Below are positions 52,199 through 62,048 of a stretch of DNA of 64,000 nt, one piece after another. Under the pieces are notes generated by a model that saw only the letters and a program-made list of their open reading frames with translations, did not search any database and was not told where the DNA came from. The DNA is from DASSUW01 sp963811895 (lineage in GTDB: Bacteria; Actinomycetota; Thermoleophilia; Solirubrobacterales; Solirubrobacteraceae): positions 248,001 to 312,000 of the forward strand of contig CAWETE010000003.1 in assembly GCA_963811895.1 (NCBI GenBank), in the 5' to 3' direction. Both the position numbers and the translations under genes were made by a program. The first letter of the stretch is position 1; the number at the start of each line of letters is the position of its first letter.

Positions 52199-54619
52199 AT
52201 GCTGCGTTTCGCCGTACTCGTCCTCGCCGTCTTCGCGGTCGGTGCGACACCGGCCGCGGCCGAGGACGGCTCCGACCTGTGGCTCCGCTACGAGAAGGCC
52301 GGCGACAGGCAATACCGGCGGGCCGTCACCGCCGTGGTGGTGGACAACGTCCACGCCAACGACGTCCACCGCCACACGCCCGGCCTGCGGATGGAGCCGG
52401 GATCGAGCGAGCGGCTCGTCGAGAGCTCGCTCGAGGCGGCGCGCGACGAGCTGGTCAGGGGCCTGAGCGGGCTGCTCGGCCGGCGCGTACCGGTGGCGAC
52501 CGGCACGCCGCGGGGCGCCGTGGTGGTGGGCACGCGCGAGAGCTCCGCGACCGTGCGCCGCCACGTCTCCAGGCGCGACCTCGCCTCGGTGGGCGACGAG
52601 GGCTACGTCATCCGCTCGGTGTCCGGCTTCACCGTCATCGCCGGCAACACCGAGCTCGGCGCCCTCTACGGGAGCTTCGCCTTCCTGCGCCGCATGCAGA
52701 CCGAGCGGAGGATCACGCGCCTCGACCTCGCCGACGAGCCGCGGGTCGAGAACCGCCACCTCAACAACTGGGAGACGACGCGCCTGTACGCGGGCAACGA
52801 CGCGACCGGCACGGGCGGGCTGAACGGCGAGAACGGGTCGATCTTCAACTTCGCGGCGACCGGGCCGTCCGCCGGGCGCAACCTGCCGGTGATCCTCGAC
52901 CGCTACATCGTGGTCGCGCGCGCGCTCGCCTCACTGGGCATCAACGGCTTCGAGATCAACCTCGTCAACGCCGACAACGCCTACCTGACGCCGGCCCGCA
53001 TCGCCCAGGCGGCGGCGCTGGCCGACGCGCTCCGTCCCTACGGCATCAGGATCTCGCTCGCCATCAACTACACGGCGCCCACCGACCCGCGGTTCGCGCC
53101 GGACACGCTCACCAACGAGCAGCTCGATCCGTACAGCGACGCGTTCCGCGGCTGGTGGAACCGCAAGGCCCGCGAGCTGCAGGCCTCGATCCCGGACTTC
53201 ATGGGCTTCACCGTGAAGGCCAACTCCGAGGGCCAGCCCGGACCCCAGGACTTCGGCTATGACCACGGGGACGGCGCCAACGGCATCGCCGCGGCGGTCG
53301 CGCCGCTGGGGATGAAGGTCTACTGGCGCACGTTCGTCTACAACGCCGAGGTCGACCCCGACCGGCTCAAGCGGGCGTACCTCGAGTTCGGGCCCATCGA
53401 CGACGAGGACCGCTTCCTCGACAACGTGTTCCTGCAGACCAAGAACGGGCCGCTGGACTTCCAGGCGCGCGAGCCCATCCACCCGATGTTCGGCCGGATG
53501 GAGAACACGAACCAGGCGCTCGAGCTGCAGGTCACGCAGGAGTACACGGGCCAGAGCACGATGCTCGCCTACCTGGGGCCGATGTGGGAGGAGGTGCTCA
53601 AGACCGACACCGGTGGCGCGGGCCGCGTGGGAGCGATCGTCGACGGAACCGCGCAGAACCACGAGGACACGGCGATCGTCGGCGTGGCCAATCTCGGCAA
53701 CGCCGACAACCTGACCGGCCACCACTTCTCGCAGGCGAACCTGTTCGCGTTCGGCCGCCAGGCATGGGACTGGAAGCTCGACTCCGACGACATCGCCGAG
53801 GACTGGGTCCGGATGACGTGGACCGGCGACGAGCGCGCGGTCCGCACGATCGTGGAGATGATGATGGGCTCGTGGGAGGCGCTGGTGAGCTACCAGACGC
53901 CGCTCGGCATCGGGCACCAGTTCCGGTCCAGCGACCACTACGGGCCCAAGCCGGACGAGTTCTTCATCAAGGACGACTGGAGCCCCGTCTACTACAACCA
54001 GGCCGACAGCGAGGGGCTCGGCTACGACCGCTCGCCCACGGGGAGCGACTTCACGGCGCAGTACTTCCCGGCGCTCGAGCGTCGCTACGGGGACATCGAG
54101 ACGGTGCCGGAGAACCTGATGATGTGGTTCCACCACGTGCCGTGGGACCACCGCATGGACAACGGGCGGCTCTTCTGGGACGAGCTGGTCCTGCGCTACC
54201 AGACGGGCGTCCAGTACGTGACCTGGATGCGGGAGACCTGGGACCGGCTCGAGCCGTACATCGACGCCCGCCGCTTCGCCGAGGTGCGGGCGAAGCTCGC
54301 GAAGCACGAGGCCGACGCGGCCGACTGGCGGGACACGAGCGTCGGCTACTGGCAGACGTTCAGCGGCCGGCCGATCCCGGCCGACGGCCCGCTCGCCGTC
54401 GAGATCACGGTCGGCGGCAAGCGATTCGGTGGGTTCGACGCGTCAGCCGCGTCGTACACGATCCCCGCTGCCGGGCCGATCACGAAGGTGCGCACCGCCC
54501 GGGGCGCGCGGTATCGCATCCTCGAGCAGGCTCCCGGCAGGGCCGTCGTCCAGGTCCGCGGCCAGAGCTTCTTCGGCCCGATCGTGAAGAACTACGTGTT
54601 CGAGATGTCGTCCAGGTGA
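52199..54619 (+). CDS. aguA: Exported GH67 alpha-glucuronidase
   Basis: An 806-residue enzyme with signal peptide MLRFAVLVLAVFAVGATPAA. GH67 landmarks are clear: ENRHLNNWETT, INLVNADNAYL, DFMGFTVKANSEGQPGPQ, FLQTKNGPLDFQAREPIHP, LQVTQEYTGQSTMLAYLGPM, GVANLGNADNLTGHHFSQAN and TPLGIGHQF. It removes 4-O-methyl-glucuronic acid side groups from xylan fragments. Most bacterial GH67 enzymes lack a signal peptide, so export here is unusual. No xylanase or xylose gene is in the window. Its last 28 bases overlap the convergent rpiB-like gene. Confidence 0.92.
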   Translation: MLRFAVLVLAVFAVGATPAAAEDGSDLWLRYEKAGDRQYRRAVTAVVVDNVHANDVHRHTPGLRMEPGSSERLVESSLEAARDELVRGLSGLLGRRVPVATGTPRGAVVVGTRESSATVRRHVSRRDLASVGDEGYVIRSVSGFTVIAGNTELGALYGSFAFLRRMQTERRITRLDLADEPRVENRHLNNWETTRLYAGNDATGTGGLNGENGSIFNFAATGPSAGRNLPVILDRYIVVARALASLGINGFEINLVNADNAYLTPARIAQAAALADALRPYGIRISLAINYTAPTDPRFAPDTLTNEQLDPYSDAFRGWWNRKARELQASIPDFMGFTVKANSEGQPGPQDFGYDHGDGANGIAAAVAPLGMKVYWRTFVYNAEVDPDRLKRAYLEFGPIDDEDRFLDNVFLQTKNGPLDFQAREPIHPMFGRMENTNQALELQVTQEYTGQSTMLAYLGPMWEEVLKTDTGGAGRVGAIVDGTAQNHEDTAIVGVANLGNADNLTGHHFSQANLFAFGRQAWDWKLDSDDIAEDWVRMTWTGDERAVRTIVEMMMGSWEALVSYQTPLGIGHQFRSSDHYGPKPDEFFIKDDWSPVYYNQADSEGLGYDRSPTGSDFTAQYFPALERRYGDIETVPENLMMWFHHVPWDHRMDNGRLFWDELVLRYQTGVQYVTWMRETWDRLEPYIDARRFAEVRAKLAKHEADAADWRDTSVGYWQTFSGRPIPADGPLAVEITVGGKRFGGFDASAASYTIPAAGPITKVRTARGARYRILEQAPGRAVVQVRGQSFFGPIVKNYVFEMSSR

Positions 54620-55035
54620 GCCACGTTCGCCCGGTCGTCGTCGTCGGGCGACGGCCGGGCGCTGAACCAGGCGTCGAGGATCTCGCCGAGCACCGCCTCC
54701 GAGGTGGTCCGGAGCGAGAGGGCGAGGACGTTGGCGTCGTTCCACCTGCGGGCGCCCGCGGCGGTCTCGGCGTCGCCGCACAGCGCGGCGCGGACGCCGG
54801 CGACCTTGTTGGCGGCGATCGAGGCGCCGGTGCCGGTCCAGCAGGCGACGACCGCCTGGTCGGCGCGGCCCTCGGCGACGTCGCGGGCGGCGGCCTCCGA
54901 GGCCCACGCCCAGTCGTCGCGCTCGTCGGAGTTGAGCGCGCCGTGCAGCAGCGGCTCGTGCCCGCGGGCGCGCAGCTGCTCGACGAGCGGGCGGGCGACG
55001 CCGGTGTCCTCGTCGGCGGCGACGGCGATCCTCAT
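54592..55035 (-). CDS. RpiB/LacAB-family sugar-phosphate isomerase
   Basis: A 147-residue protein: MRIAVAADEDTGVARPLVEQ, ADQAVVACWTGTGASIAANK (catalytic Cys in ACWTGTG, compare CGTGIG of RpiB), VAGVRAALCGDAETAAGARR and WNDANVLALSLRTT. RpiB enzymes interconvert ribose- and ribulose-5-phosphate or act on other sugar phosphates. The WTGTG variant implies a different sugar. ATGA overlap with the hydantoinase B gene makes it the last gene of that operon. Its 3' end overlaps the convergent aguA gene. Confidence 0.82.
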   Translation of the reverse strand: MRIAVAADEDTGVARPLVEQLRARGHEPLLHGALNSDERDDWAWASEAAARDVAEGRADQAVVACWTGTGASIAANKVAGVRAALCGDAETAAGARRWNDANVLALSLRTTSEAVLGEILDAWFSARPSPDDDDRANVAHLDDISNT

Positions 55036-56525
55036 CGCGGCCTACCGTACCCGCCGCCGCCCGGGGTCGAGATGGTCACCGTGTCGCCCGGCTCGAGCCG
55101 GGCGCGGGCCTTCGGGCCGAGCTTGCGGCCGTTGAGCCGGTTGGAGCCGGGCTTCCCCGGCTTGCCGCCGTTCGCGCCGCGCGCCGGGTGCCGGCGGCGG
55201 TCGGAGAGGATCGACATCTCGCACGGCTCGAGCACGGTCATCTCGCGGATGACGCCGTCGCCGCCCGGGTGGCGGCCGTCGCCGCCGCTGCCGGCGCGCA
55301 GGGCGTAGCGCTCGACGCGCAGCGGATACGCCGTCTCGAGCGCCTCGACCGGCGTGTTGAGCGTGTTCGACATCGCCACGTGGACGGCGGACGGGCCCGG
55401 CCCCTCGTTCGAGCCGCCCTGGCCGCCGCCGATCGTCTCGTAGTAGGTGAAGCGCGGCGAGCCGAACGTGAGGTTGTTCATCGTGCCCTGGCCCTGGGCG
55501 GGGGCGTCGACGGCCTTGCCGAACGCGCGCATCAGGCAGTCGGTGATGCGGCTGGAGGTCTCGACGTTGCCGGCCACCACGGCGGCGGGCCGGCGAGCGT
55601 TGACCAGCGAGCCCTCGGGCGCGGTGACGGCGATCGGCGCGTAGGCGCCGCCCGAGGCGGGCGCGTCCGGATCCGCGAGCACGCGTAGGACGAAGCAGCA
55701 CGCCGAGGTGGTGACGGCCAGCGGGCAGTTGAGGTTGCCGCCGTGCTGGGGGTCGGTGCCCTCGAAGTCGACTTGCACCTCCTCCCCGTCGATGTCGACC
55801 GTCGCGCGGATCGTGAGGTCGCCCTCGAGCGCCTCGACGGTCTCGGTGGCCGTGTAGCGCCCGTCCGGCATCTCGGCGATCGCGGCGCGGGTGCGCCGCT
55901 CGGCGTAGTCCCAGACCTCGGCGCACGCGGTCCGCCACCAGTCCGCGCCGCGGCGTCCGACCAGCTCGGCGGTCCGCCGCTCGGCGAGGCGGTGGACGGC
56001 GAGCTGGGCGCGCAGGTCGCCGCGCCGCTCGTCGCCCGAGCGCGAGTTGGCGGCGATCAGGTCGATCAGGTCGTCGTCGAGCCGCGACGGCGGCAGGATC
56101 AGCCCTTCCTGGTGCAGCTCGGTCGAGTCGGCGGGCATCGAGGCGGCGGCCATCCCGCCGACGTCGGCGTGGTGCGCGCGCGAGGCGGCCCAGCCCAGCA
56201 GCTCGCCCTCGACGTGGATCGGCGAGACGAGCGTGATGTCGGGCAGGTGCGAGCCGCCCAGGAACGGATCGTTGAGCACCCAGACCTCGCCCGGCTCGAC
56301 GTCCTTCTCGCGCACGGCCGCGACCGAGGCGGGCAGCGCGCCGAGGTGGACGGGGATGTGCTCGGCCTGGATCACGAGCCGGCCGTCCGGGTCGAACAGC
56401 GCGGTCGAGCAGTCGCGGCGCTCCTTGATGTTGGGCGACAGCGCGCTGTGGATCAGCGCCGTGCCCATCTCCTCGGCGATCCCGCGCAGCGAGCCGACCG
56501 CGACCTGGAGCTCGGCGGCGTTCAC
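55032..56525 (-). CDS. hyuB: Hydantoinase B / oxoprolinase family protein
   Basis: A 497-residue HyuB-type subunit. EEMGTALIHSALSPNIKERR, VWVLNDPFLGGSHLPDITLV, SRAHHADVGGMA and the C-terminal GGGQGGSNEGPGPSAVHVAM and PGGDGVIREM are standard. HyuA/HyuB pairs carry out ATP-dependent ring opening of N-methylhydantoins or 5-oxoproline, or carboxylation as in acetone carboxylase. The substrate is not evident. GTG 56525 overlaps the hyuA stop by four bases. Confidence 0.9.
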   Translation of the reverse strand: MNAAELQVAVGSLRGIAEEMGTALIHSALSPNIKERRDCSTALFDPDGRLVIQAEHIPVHLGALPASVAAVREKDVEPGEVWVLNDPFLGGSHLPDITLVSPIHVEGELLGWAASRAHHADVGGMAAASMPADSTELHQEGLILPPSRLDDDLIDLIAANSRSGDERRGDLRAQLAVHRLAERRTAELVGRRGADWWRTACAEVWDYAERRTRAAIAEMPDGRYTATETVEALEGDLTIRATVDIDGEEVQVDFEGTDPQHGGNLNCPLAVTTSACCFVLRVLADPDAPASGGAYAPIAVTAPEGSLVNARRPAAVVAGNVETSSRITDCLMRAFGKAVDAPAQGQGTMNNLTFGSPRFTYYETIGGGQGGSNEGPGPSAVHVAMSNTLNTPVEALETAYPLRVERYALRAGSGGDGRHPGGDGVIREMTVLEPCEMSILSDRRRHPARGANGGKPGKPGSNRLNGRKLGPKARARLEPGDTVTISTPGGGGYGRPR

Positions 56526-58443
56526 GTGGCCTCCAGGGTCAGGATGCCGTGCTCGTCGGCCTCGCCGGACCAGCCGGGCGGGACAGGCACGTGGTCTCCG
56601 GGAACTCGACGATCGCCGGGCCGTCGATCGTGGTGCCGGGCGGCAGGCCGTCGCCGGTCAGCACCTCGGCCTCGACCTCCTCGCCGTCCCAGCGGATCGT
56701 GCGGCGGCTGCGCTCGGCGTCGCCGGTGGCCTTCAGCGTGACCTCGGCGCCGGGCGCGACGGCGGCGGCGCGCAGGGTGACGAGCTCGACGGCGCGGTCG
56801 CGGTCGGCGTGGCCGTAGCGGCGCTCGTGCTCGGCGTGGAACGCCTCCTCCAGCTCGCCCGGGTCGTCGAACGGGATCAGCAGCTCGAACGACTGCCCGG
56901 CGTAGCGCAGGTCGGCCGCCCCGCGGATCTCCTCGCCTTCGCCGGCGAGCTCGGAGACGAGCTCGTCGAGGTCCGCCGCCTCGGCGAGCGGCTGCAGCAG
57001 GCTGCGCGAGGCGTCGCGGCGGCGCTCGGCCGCGGCCAGGCCGACCGCGGAGAGCACGCCGCTGGCCGGCAGGCACAGCACGCGCGTGGCGCCCAGCTGC
57101 GTCGCCAGCTCGCACGCGTGCAGCGGGCCGGCGCCACCGAAGGCCAGCAGCGAGGCGCCGGCGGGGTCGTGCCCGCGCTCGACCGAGACCACGCGCAGCG
57201 CCTGCACCATCGCGTTGACCGCCACCGCGACCACGCCCTCGGCGGCCTCCTCGGCGCTGCCGATGCCGAGCGACTCGAGCGCCGCCCGCGCGGCGTCGAC
57301 GTCGAGCTCGAGGTCGGCGGCGATCGGCGACTCGGCGGGCAGGCGGCCGAGGATCAGGTTGGCGTCGGTCACCGTGGGCTGCTCGCCCCCGCGGCCGTAG
57401 CAGGCCGGGCCGGGGTCGGCGCCCGCGCTCTGGGGGCCGACGCGCAGCGCGCCGCCGCTGTCGACCCACCCGATCGATCCGCCGCCCGCGCTGACCGTGT
57501 GGATGTCGACCATCGGCAGGCGGACGGGCAGCCCGGCGACCTCGCGCTGGACGGTCAGCTCGGACTCCGTGCCGCCCTCGGCGAGGAAGAACGTGTCGCA
57601 GCTCGTGCCGCCCATGTCGAAGCCGAGCGCGGGCGGCTCGGCGACGATCCGCGCCGCCACCGCGCCCCCGGCGGGGCCGGAGAGCAGCATCGCCGCCGGG
57701 TGCTCGGCCGCCTGCTCCAGCGTGGCCACCCCGCCCGAGGAGAGCATCACGTGCGGCTCGGGCAGGCCGGCCTCCTCCGTGGCCTTGCGGAGCCGGCTCA
57801 GGTAGCGGCCGGTCGGCGGCCCGAGCGCCGCGTCGACCGTGGCGGTCGTCGCGCGCTCGAACTCCCGCACCTCGGCGGCCACCTCGTGCGATGCGACCAC
57901 GAACGCGTCCGGCAGCGCGTCCCGCAGCAGCTCCGCCACGCGCGCCTCGTGCGCCGGATCGCGGAAGGCGAACAGGAGGCAGACCGCAACGGCTTCCACG
58001 CGTGCGCGCGCGAGCCGCCTGGCCGCCCGCTCCACGCTCGCCTCGTCGAGCTCGCGGATCACGCCGTCGGGCCCCATCCGCTCGTCGACCTCCACGCAGT
58101 GCCGCCGCTCCACCACGGGCGGCGTCGGCGCCTCGTGCAGGCGGTAGAGGCTGGGCCGCGCCTGGCGGCCGAGGAAGAGCAGGTCGCGGAAGCCCTTGGT
58201 GGTCACGAGCGCCGTGCGCGCGAGGCGGCGCTCGAGCAGCGCGTTGGTGGCCACCGTCGAGCCGTGGACGAAGTGCGTGACGTCGCCCGGCTCGACGCCG
58301 GCTCGCTCGAGCACCTCGCGCGCGGCCGCCACCACGCCCTCCTCCTGGCCCGCCGTGCTCAGCACCTTGGCGGTGACCAGGCGGTCGGCCGAGACGAGCA
58401 CCGCGTCGGTGAACGTCCCGCCCACGTCGATGCCCAAGCGCAC
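56522..58443 (-). CDS. hyuA: Hydantoinase A / oxoprolinase family protein (frameshift near the end)
   Basis: About 640 residues, with an ASKHA ATPase fold. MRLGIDVGGTFTDAVLVSAD is the phosphate-1 loop, HGSTVATNALLERR follows, and the middle reads SGPAGGAVAARIV, LGFDMGGTSCDTFFLAEGG and VSAGGGSIGWVD. It partners the HyuB protein encoded next. A frameshift near 56588 interrupts VEFPETTC from its natural end PPGWSGEADEHGILTLEAT. Here a base seems missing rather than added. GTG 58443 follows directly on the stop of the FAD gene. Confidence 0.9.
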
Positions 58444-59740
58444 TCATATGGCGGCCGCCGCCTCTTCGCCGAGCCGCACCGCGTAGTTGGTGCCGCGGTC
58501 CTCGGGATAGACCTGCGTGGTGTTGGCCAGCACGAGCCCCGGCACGGATGTCTGCAGCGGTGGGATGCGCTCGTGATACCCGACGGTGACGATCGGCTGC
58601 GCGGCCGGCTCGCGGTGCAGCCAGCGGTTGAGCACCCACGAGCGGCTCGAAGGCCGGGTTCACCTTGCGCAGGCCGGGCAGGTAGCGCTCGAGCAGCTCG
58701 TCGGCGTCGAGGCCGAGCAGCTCGTGGCCGTGCTCGAGGTAGTTGGCCACGTAGAGGAAGCGGCGGCCGTCGTAGCGCTCGGGCTCGACGAAGTTCGTGT
58801 GCTCGATCAGCCCGACGAACGGCAGGTCGCGATCGGCCACGTTGGTCCAGTAGAAGTCGCTGAACGGCCGGTCGAGCTCGAGCAGCAGGCAGAGCGCGGC
58901 GAAGTACTCGATCGGCGGCTCGGGGAGGCCGGTGAGCTGCGCGAAGATGTCGTTCGGGACGGTGGCGATCACCCGGTCGTAGCGCTCCGCGCCGGCCGGC
59001 TCGAAGCCGCGCGGGTCGTGGCCCGCGCGGAAGGAGCCGGGAGCGCCGTAGGCGACCTCGAGGTCCGGTGAGATGCGCGTCGCCGGGCGGTCGATCAGCA
59101 CGCGCCCGCCATTGGCCTCGATGCGCGAGCGGAGCGTCTCGAGCAGCGGCTCCCACGAGCCGGCCGGGTAGCCGAGCTTCTCCTCGCGCGAGTCCTCGCC
59201 GCGGCGCAGGCGCAGCTTGTTCCAGATCCAGACCATGGCGATCTCGTCGGCGCGGGCGCCGAACTTGCCCCGCAGCATCGGGCCCCAGACCTCGCGGTAG
59301 GCGGCCTTCCCCATCCACTTCTCGATCCACGACCGGGCGGTGACCCGCTCGAACGGCGCCCGGTCGTTGGCCAGGCGCTGCAGCGCGACGACGGCGGCGC
59401 CCATCCGCACGCGCGAGAGCGCGGGGAGCGGCTTGAAGCGAAGCAGGTCGCCCGGCGTCGTGAACGGCCACTGGCGCCCGTGCGCGAACATCGCCACGCT
59501 CGACGGGCGCCACTCCAGCTCCAGGCCCAGCTCGTCGTAGAGCGCGGCGATGTGGCGGTCGGTCGTGAACAGGTGGTGGTAGTAGCGCTCGAGCAGATGG
59601 CCGCCGCCGACGTCGATCGTCGCCGCCATCCCGCCCAGCCCCGGCCAGCGCTCGTAGACGTCGACCTCGTGCCCCGCCGCGGTCAGCCGGTGGGCGGCCA
59701 CCAGCCCGGCCACGCCCGCCCCGATGACGGCAACTCTCAC
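58444..59740 (-). CDS. FAD-dependent amine-oxidase-like / protoporphyrinogen-oxidase-like protein (frameshifted)
   Basis: About 431 residues. VRVAVIGAGVAGLVAAHRLT is the FAD dinucleotide fold, followed by ERWPGLGGMAATIDVGGGHL and KWMGKAAYREVWGPMLRGKF. The C-terminus reads VLANTTQVYPEDRGTNYAVR after one base near 58637 is dropped (FEP to WVLNRWLHREPA). Members near glycosyltransferases often act on sugar or lipid precursors and are named NAD(P)/FAD-dependent oxidoreductases. The exact reaction is unknown. GTG 59740 overlaps the glycosyltransferase stop. Confidence 0.85.
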
Positions 59741-60669
59741 TTCTCGAGGTTCGCCTTGTCGCGCACCACGTACAGCGGCCGGTGCTTGACCTCGTCGTAG
59801 ATCCGCCCGAGGTACTCGCCGATGATGCCGACGCAGATGAGCTGGATCCCGCCGAGCAGCAGCACGACCACGATGACCGACGGGACGCCGCGCTCGTAGA
59901 TGTTCGTGTAGCGGGCGATGATGGTCAGCGGGATCGCCAGGAACGCGACCGCCGAGAACGCGAAGCCGAGCAGCGTCGCGAACTGCAGCGGGCGGTGGCT
60001 GAAGCTGGTGATCGCGTCGAAGCTGAAGCGGATCATGCGCCGCAGCGTGTACTTGGTCTGCCCGGCGCTGCGCGCCTCGCGCTCGAAGGTGACGGCGGTC
60101 TGCGTGAAGCCGACCCAGACGCTCATCCCGCGCAGGAAGCGGTTGCGCTCGGGCATGGCGAGCATGGCGTCGAGCGGCCGGCGGTCCATCAGCCGGAAGT
60201 CGCCCGCATCCGGCGGCAGGTCGATGTCGGCCACCCAGCGGAAGAAGCGGTAGAACCAGCTCGCCGTGCGGCGCTTGAACGCCGTCTCCCCCTCGCGGCG
60301 GCTGCGCACGGCGTAGACGACGTCCGCCCCGCCGCGCCAGCGGTCCAGCATCTCCGGGATCACCTCGGGCGGGTCCTGGAGGTCGCCGTCCATCATCACC
60401 ACGACGTCGCCGCTGGTGTGCTCGAGCGCGGCGGTGAGGGCCGCCTGGTGGCCGAAGTTGCGCGCCAGCGTGACCACCTTGACCCGCTCGTCCTCCTCGG
60501 CCAGCCGCGCGAGCACGGCCCCGGTGCCGTCGCGGCTGCCGTCGTCGGCGATCACGAGCTCGAACGGAACGTCCCCCATGGCCGCCACCACGCGCGCGTG
60601 GAACGCCGTGGCGGTGTCCTCCTCGTCGTGCATCGGTGCGGCGACGGAGACCAGTTGCGGCTCGCGCAT
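59737..60669 (-). CDS. GtrB/DPM1-like family 2 glycosyltransferase with two membrane helices
   Basis: A 310-residue enzyme. The GT-A domain reads LVSVAAPMHDEEDTATAFHA, LVIADDGSRDGTGAVL and DVVVMMDGDLQDPPEVIPEM (catalytic DGD region), then RRMIRFSFDAITSFSHRPLQ. Two C-terminal helices follow (ATLLGFAFSAVAFLAIPLTI, VIVVVLLLGGIQLICVGIIG). This class transfers a sugar from a nucleotide donor to polyprenyl phosphate at the inner membrane face. It is the first gene of a five-gene minus-strand operon. Its ATG is seven bases from that of the divergent proline dehydrogenase gene. Confidence 0.92.
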   Translation of the reverse strand: MREPQLVSVAAPMHDEEDTATAFHARVVAAMGDVPFELVIADDGSRDGTGAVLARLAEEDERVKVVTLARNFGHQAALTAALEHTSGDVVVMMDGDLQDPPEVIPEMLDRWRGGADVVYAVRSRREGETAFKRRTASWFYRFFRWVADIDLPPDAGDFRLMDRRPLDAMLAMPERNRFLRGMSVWVGFTQTAVTFEREARSAGQTKYTLRRMIRFSFDAITSFSHRPLQFATLLGFAFSAVAFLAIPLTIIARYTNIYERGVPSVIVVVLLLGGIQLICVGIIGEYLGRIYDEVKHRPLYVVRDKANLEK

Positions 60670-60676
60670 CGTCGTA

Positions 60677-62048
60677 ATGTTCCCGGACATCGTGGACGAC
60701 CGCGCTCTCGAGCAGGAGCTGTACGACGTCGGCAAGCGGCTGGCCGCCGCGATGCCGGTCACGCGCAACCCGCTGAAGGCGTTCGACGAGAAGGCGATGG
60801 ACCTCGCCTCGCAGGACGCTGAGCTCAAGGCGGCCCTGTTCCGCTTCGTCGACGTGGTGCCCGCCTGCCGCAACCTCGACGACCTCGCGCGGCACCTGAC
60901 CGGCTTCCTCGGCGAGGTCGAGACGCCGCCTCCGACGATCGGGGTCGCGATGAAGATGGGCGGCTCGAAGGCGGGCCGCACGGCGCTCGGCGCCGCGGCC
61001 GCGGCCGGCGTCAAGCACATGGCCCACCGCTTCATCGTCGGCGAGGATCCGAAGGCGGCCCTCGGCGTGCTGCGCGAGCTGTGGAAGGACGGCGTGGCTA
61101 TCCTCGGTCGACCTGCTCGGCGAGGCGACGGTCACCCAGGCCGAGGCACAGCGCTACGCCGACCGCTGCGCGGGCGCGCTCGACACGCTGGTGGCGGCCG
61201 CCGCCCGCTGGCCGGACCGGCCGCAGCTCGAGCGCGACAGCGCCGGGCCGCTCCCGCGCGCGAACCTCTCGGTGAAGGTGTCGGCCCTGACGCCGCTGCT
61301 GCGGCCCGACGCCCCGCGCCGCGGCAAGGAGGACGCCGCTGACCGGCTGCGACCGCTCCTGCGCCGCGCGAACGAGCTCGGCGCCCACCTGCACATCGAC
61401 ATGGAGTCGATGGACTCGCGCGACGCCGTGCTCGAGCTGATCCTCGAGCTGCTGAGCGAGGACGAGTTCCGGAGCGGGCCGTCGGCGGGCATGGTCCTGC
61501 AGGCCTACCTGCGCGACTCGCCCGCGGCGCTGGACACCATCCTCGAGTGGCTCGGCCGCGTCGAGCGCGCCCACCCGCTGACCATCCGGCTCGTCAAGGG
61601 CGCCTACTGGGACCACGAGATCGTGCAGGCGAGCCAGCACGGCTGGCAGGTGCCGGTGTTCGACGTCAAGGCCGACTGCGACCTCAACTTCGAGGCTCTG
61701 ACCCGCCGCCTGCTCGACGCGCGGCCGGCCGTGCGCGTGGCGATCGCCTCCCACAACCTGCGCTCGGTCAGCCACGCGATCGCCTACAACCGGCTGTCCG
61801 GCGGCGACGACGCCGACCTCGAGATGCAGGTCCTGCGCGGCCTCGGCGACCCGCTGCAGACCGCGATCGCCCGTCAGGGCCTGCGCGTCCGCACCTACTG
61901 CCCGGTCGGCGACCTCGTGGCCGGCATGGCCTACCTCGTGCGGCGCCTGCTGGAGAACACCTCGAACGAGAGCTTCCTGGCCGAGCAGGCCAAGGGCACC
62001 GCGCTCGACGAGCTGCTGGCCAAGCCGCGGGCGTCGGCCGCTGCATGA
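60677..62048 (+). CDS. putA: Proline dehydrogenase (frameshifted)
   Basis: About 456 residues, larger than minimal PRODH because of an N-terminal helical segment (KRLAAAMPVTRNPLKAFDEK, GVKHMAHRFIVGEDPKAALG). The barrel shows LSVKVSALTPLL, AHLHIDMESMDSRD, LQAYLRDSPAALDTI, TIRLVKGAYWDHEIVQAS, SHNLRSVSHAIAYN and RTYCPVGDLVAGMAYLVRRL with the FAD- and proline-binding residues. It oxidises proline to pyrroline-5-carboxylate at the membrane. One extra base near 61100 breaks the frame. The next gene overlaps by four bases and encodes the second step. Confidence 0.93.
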
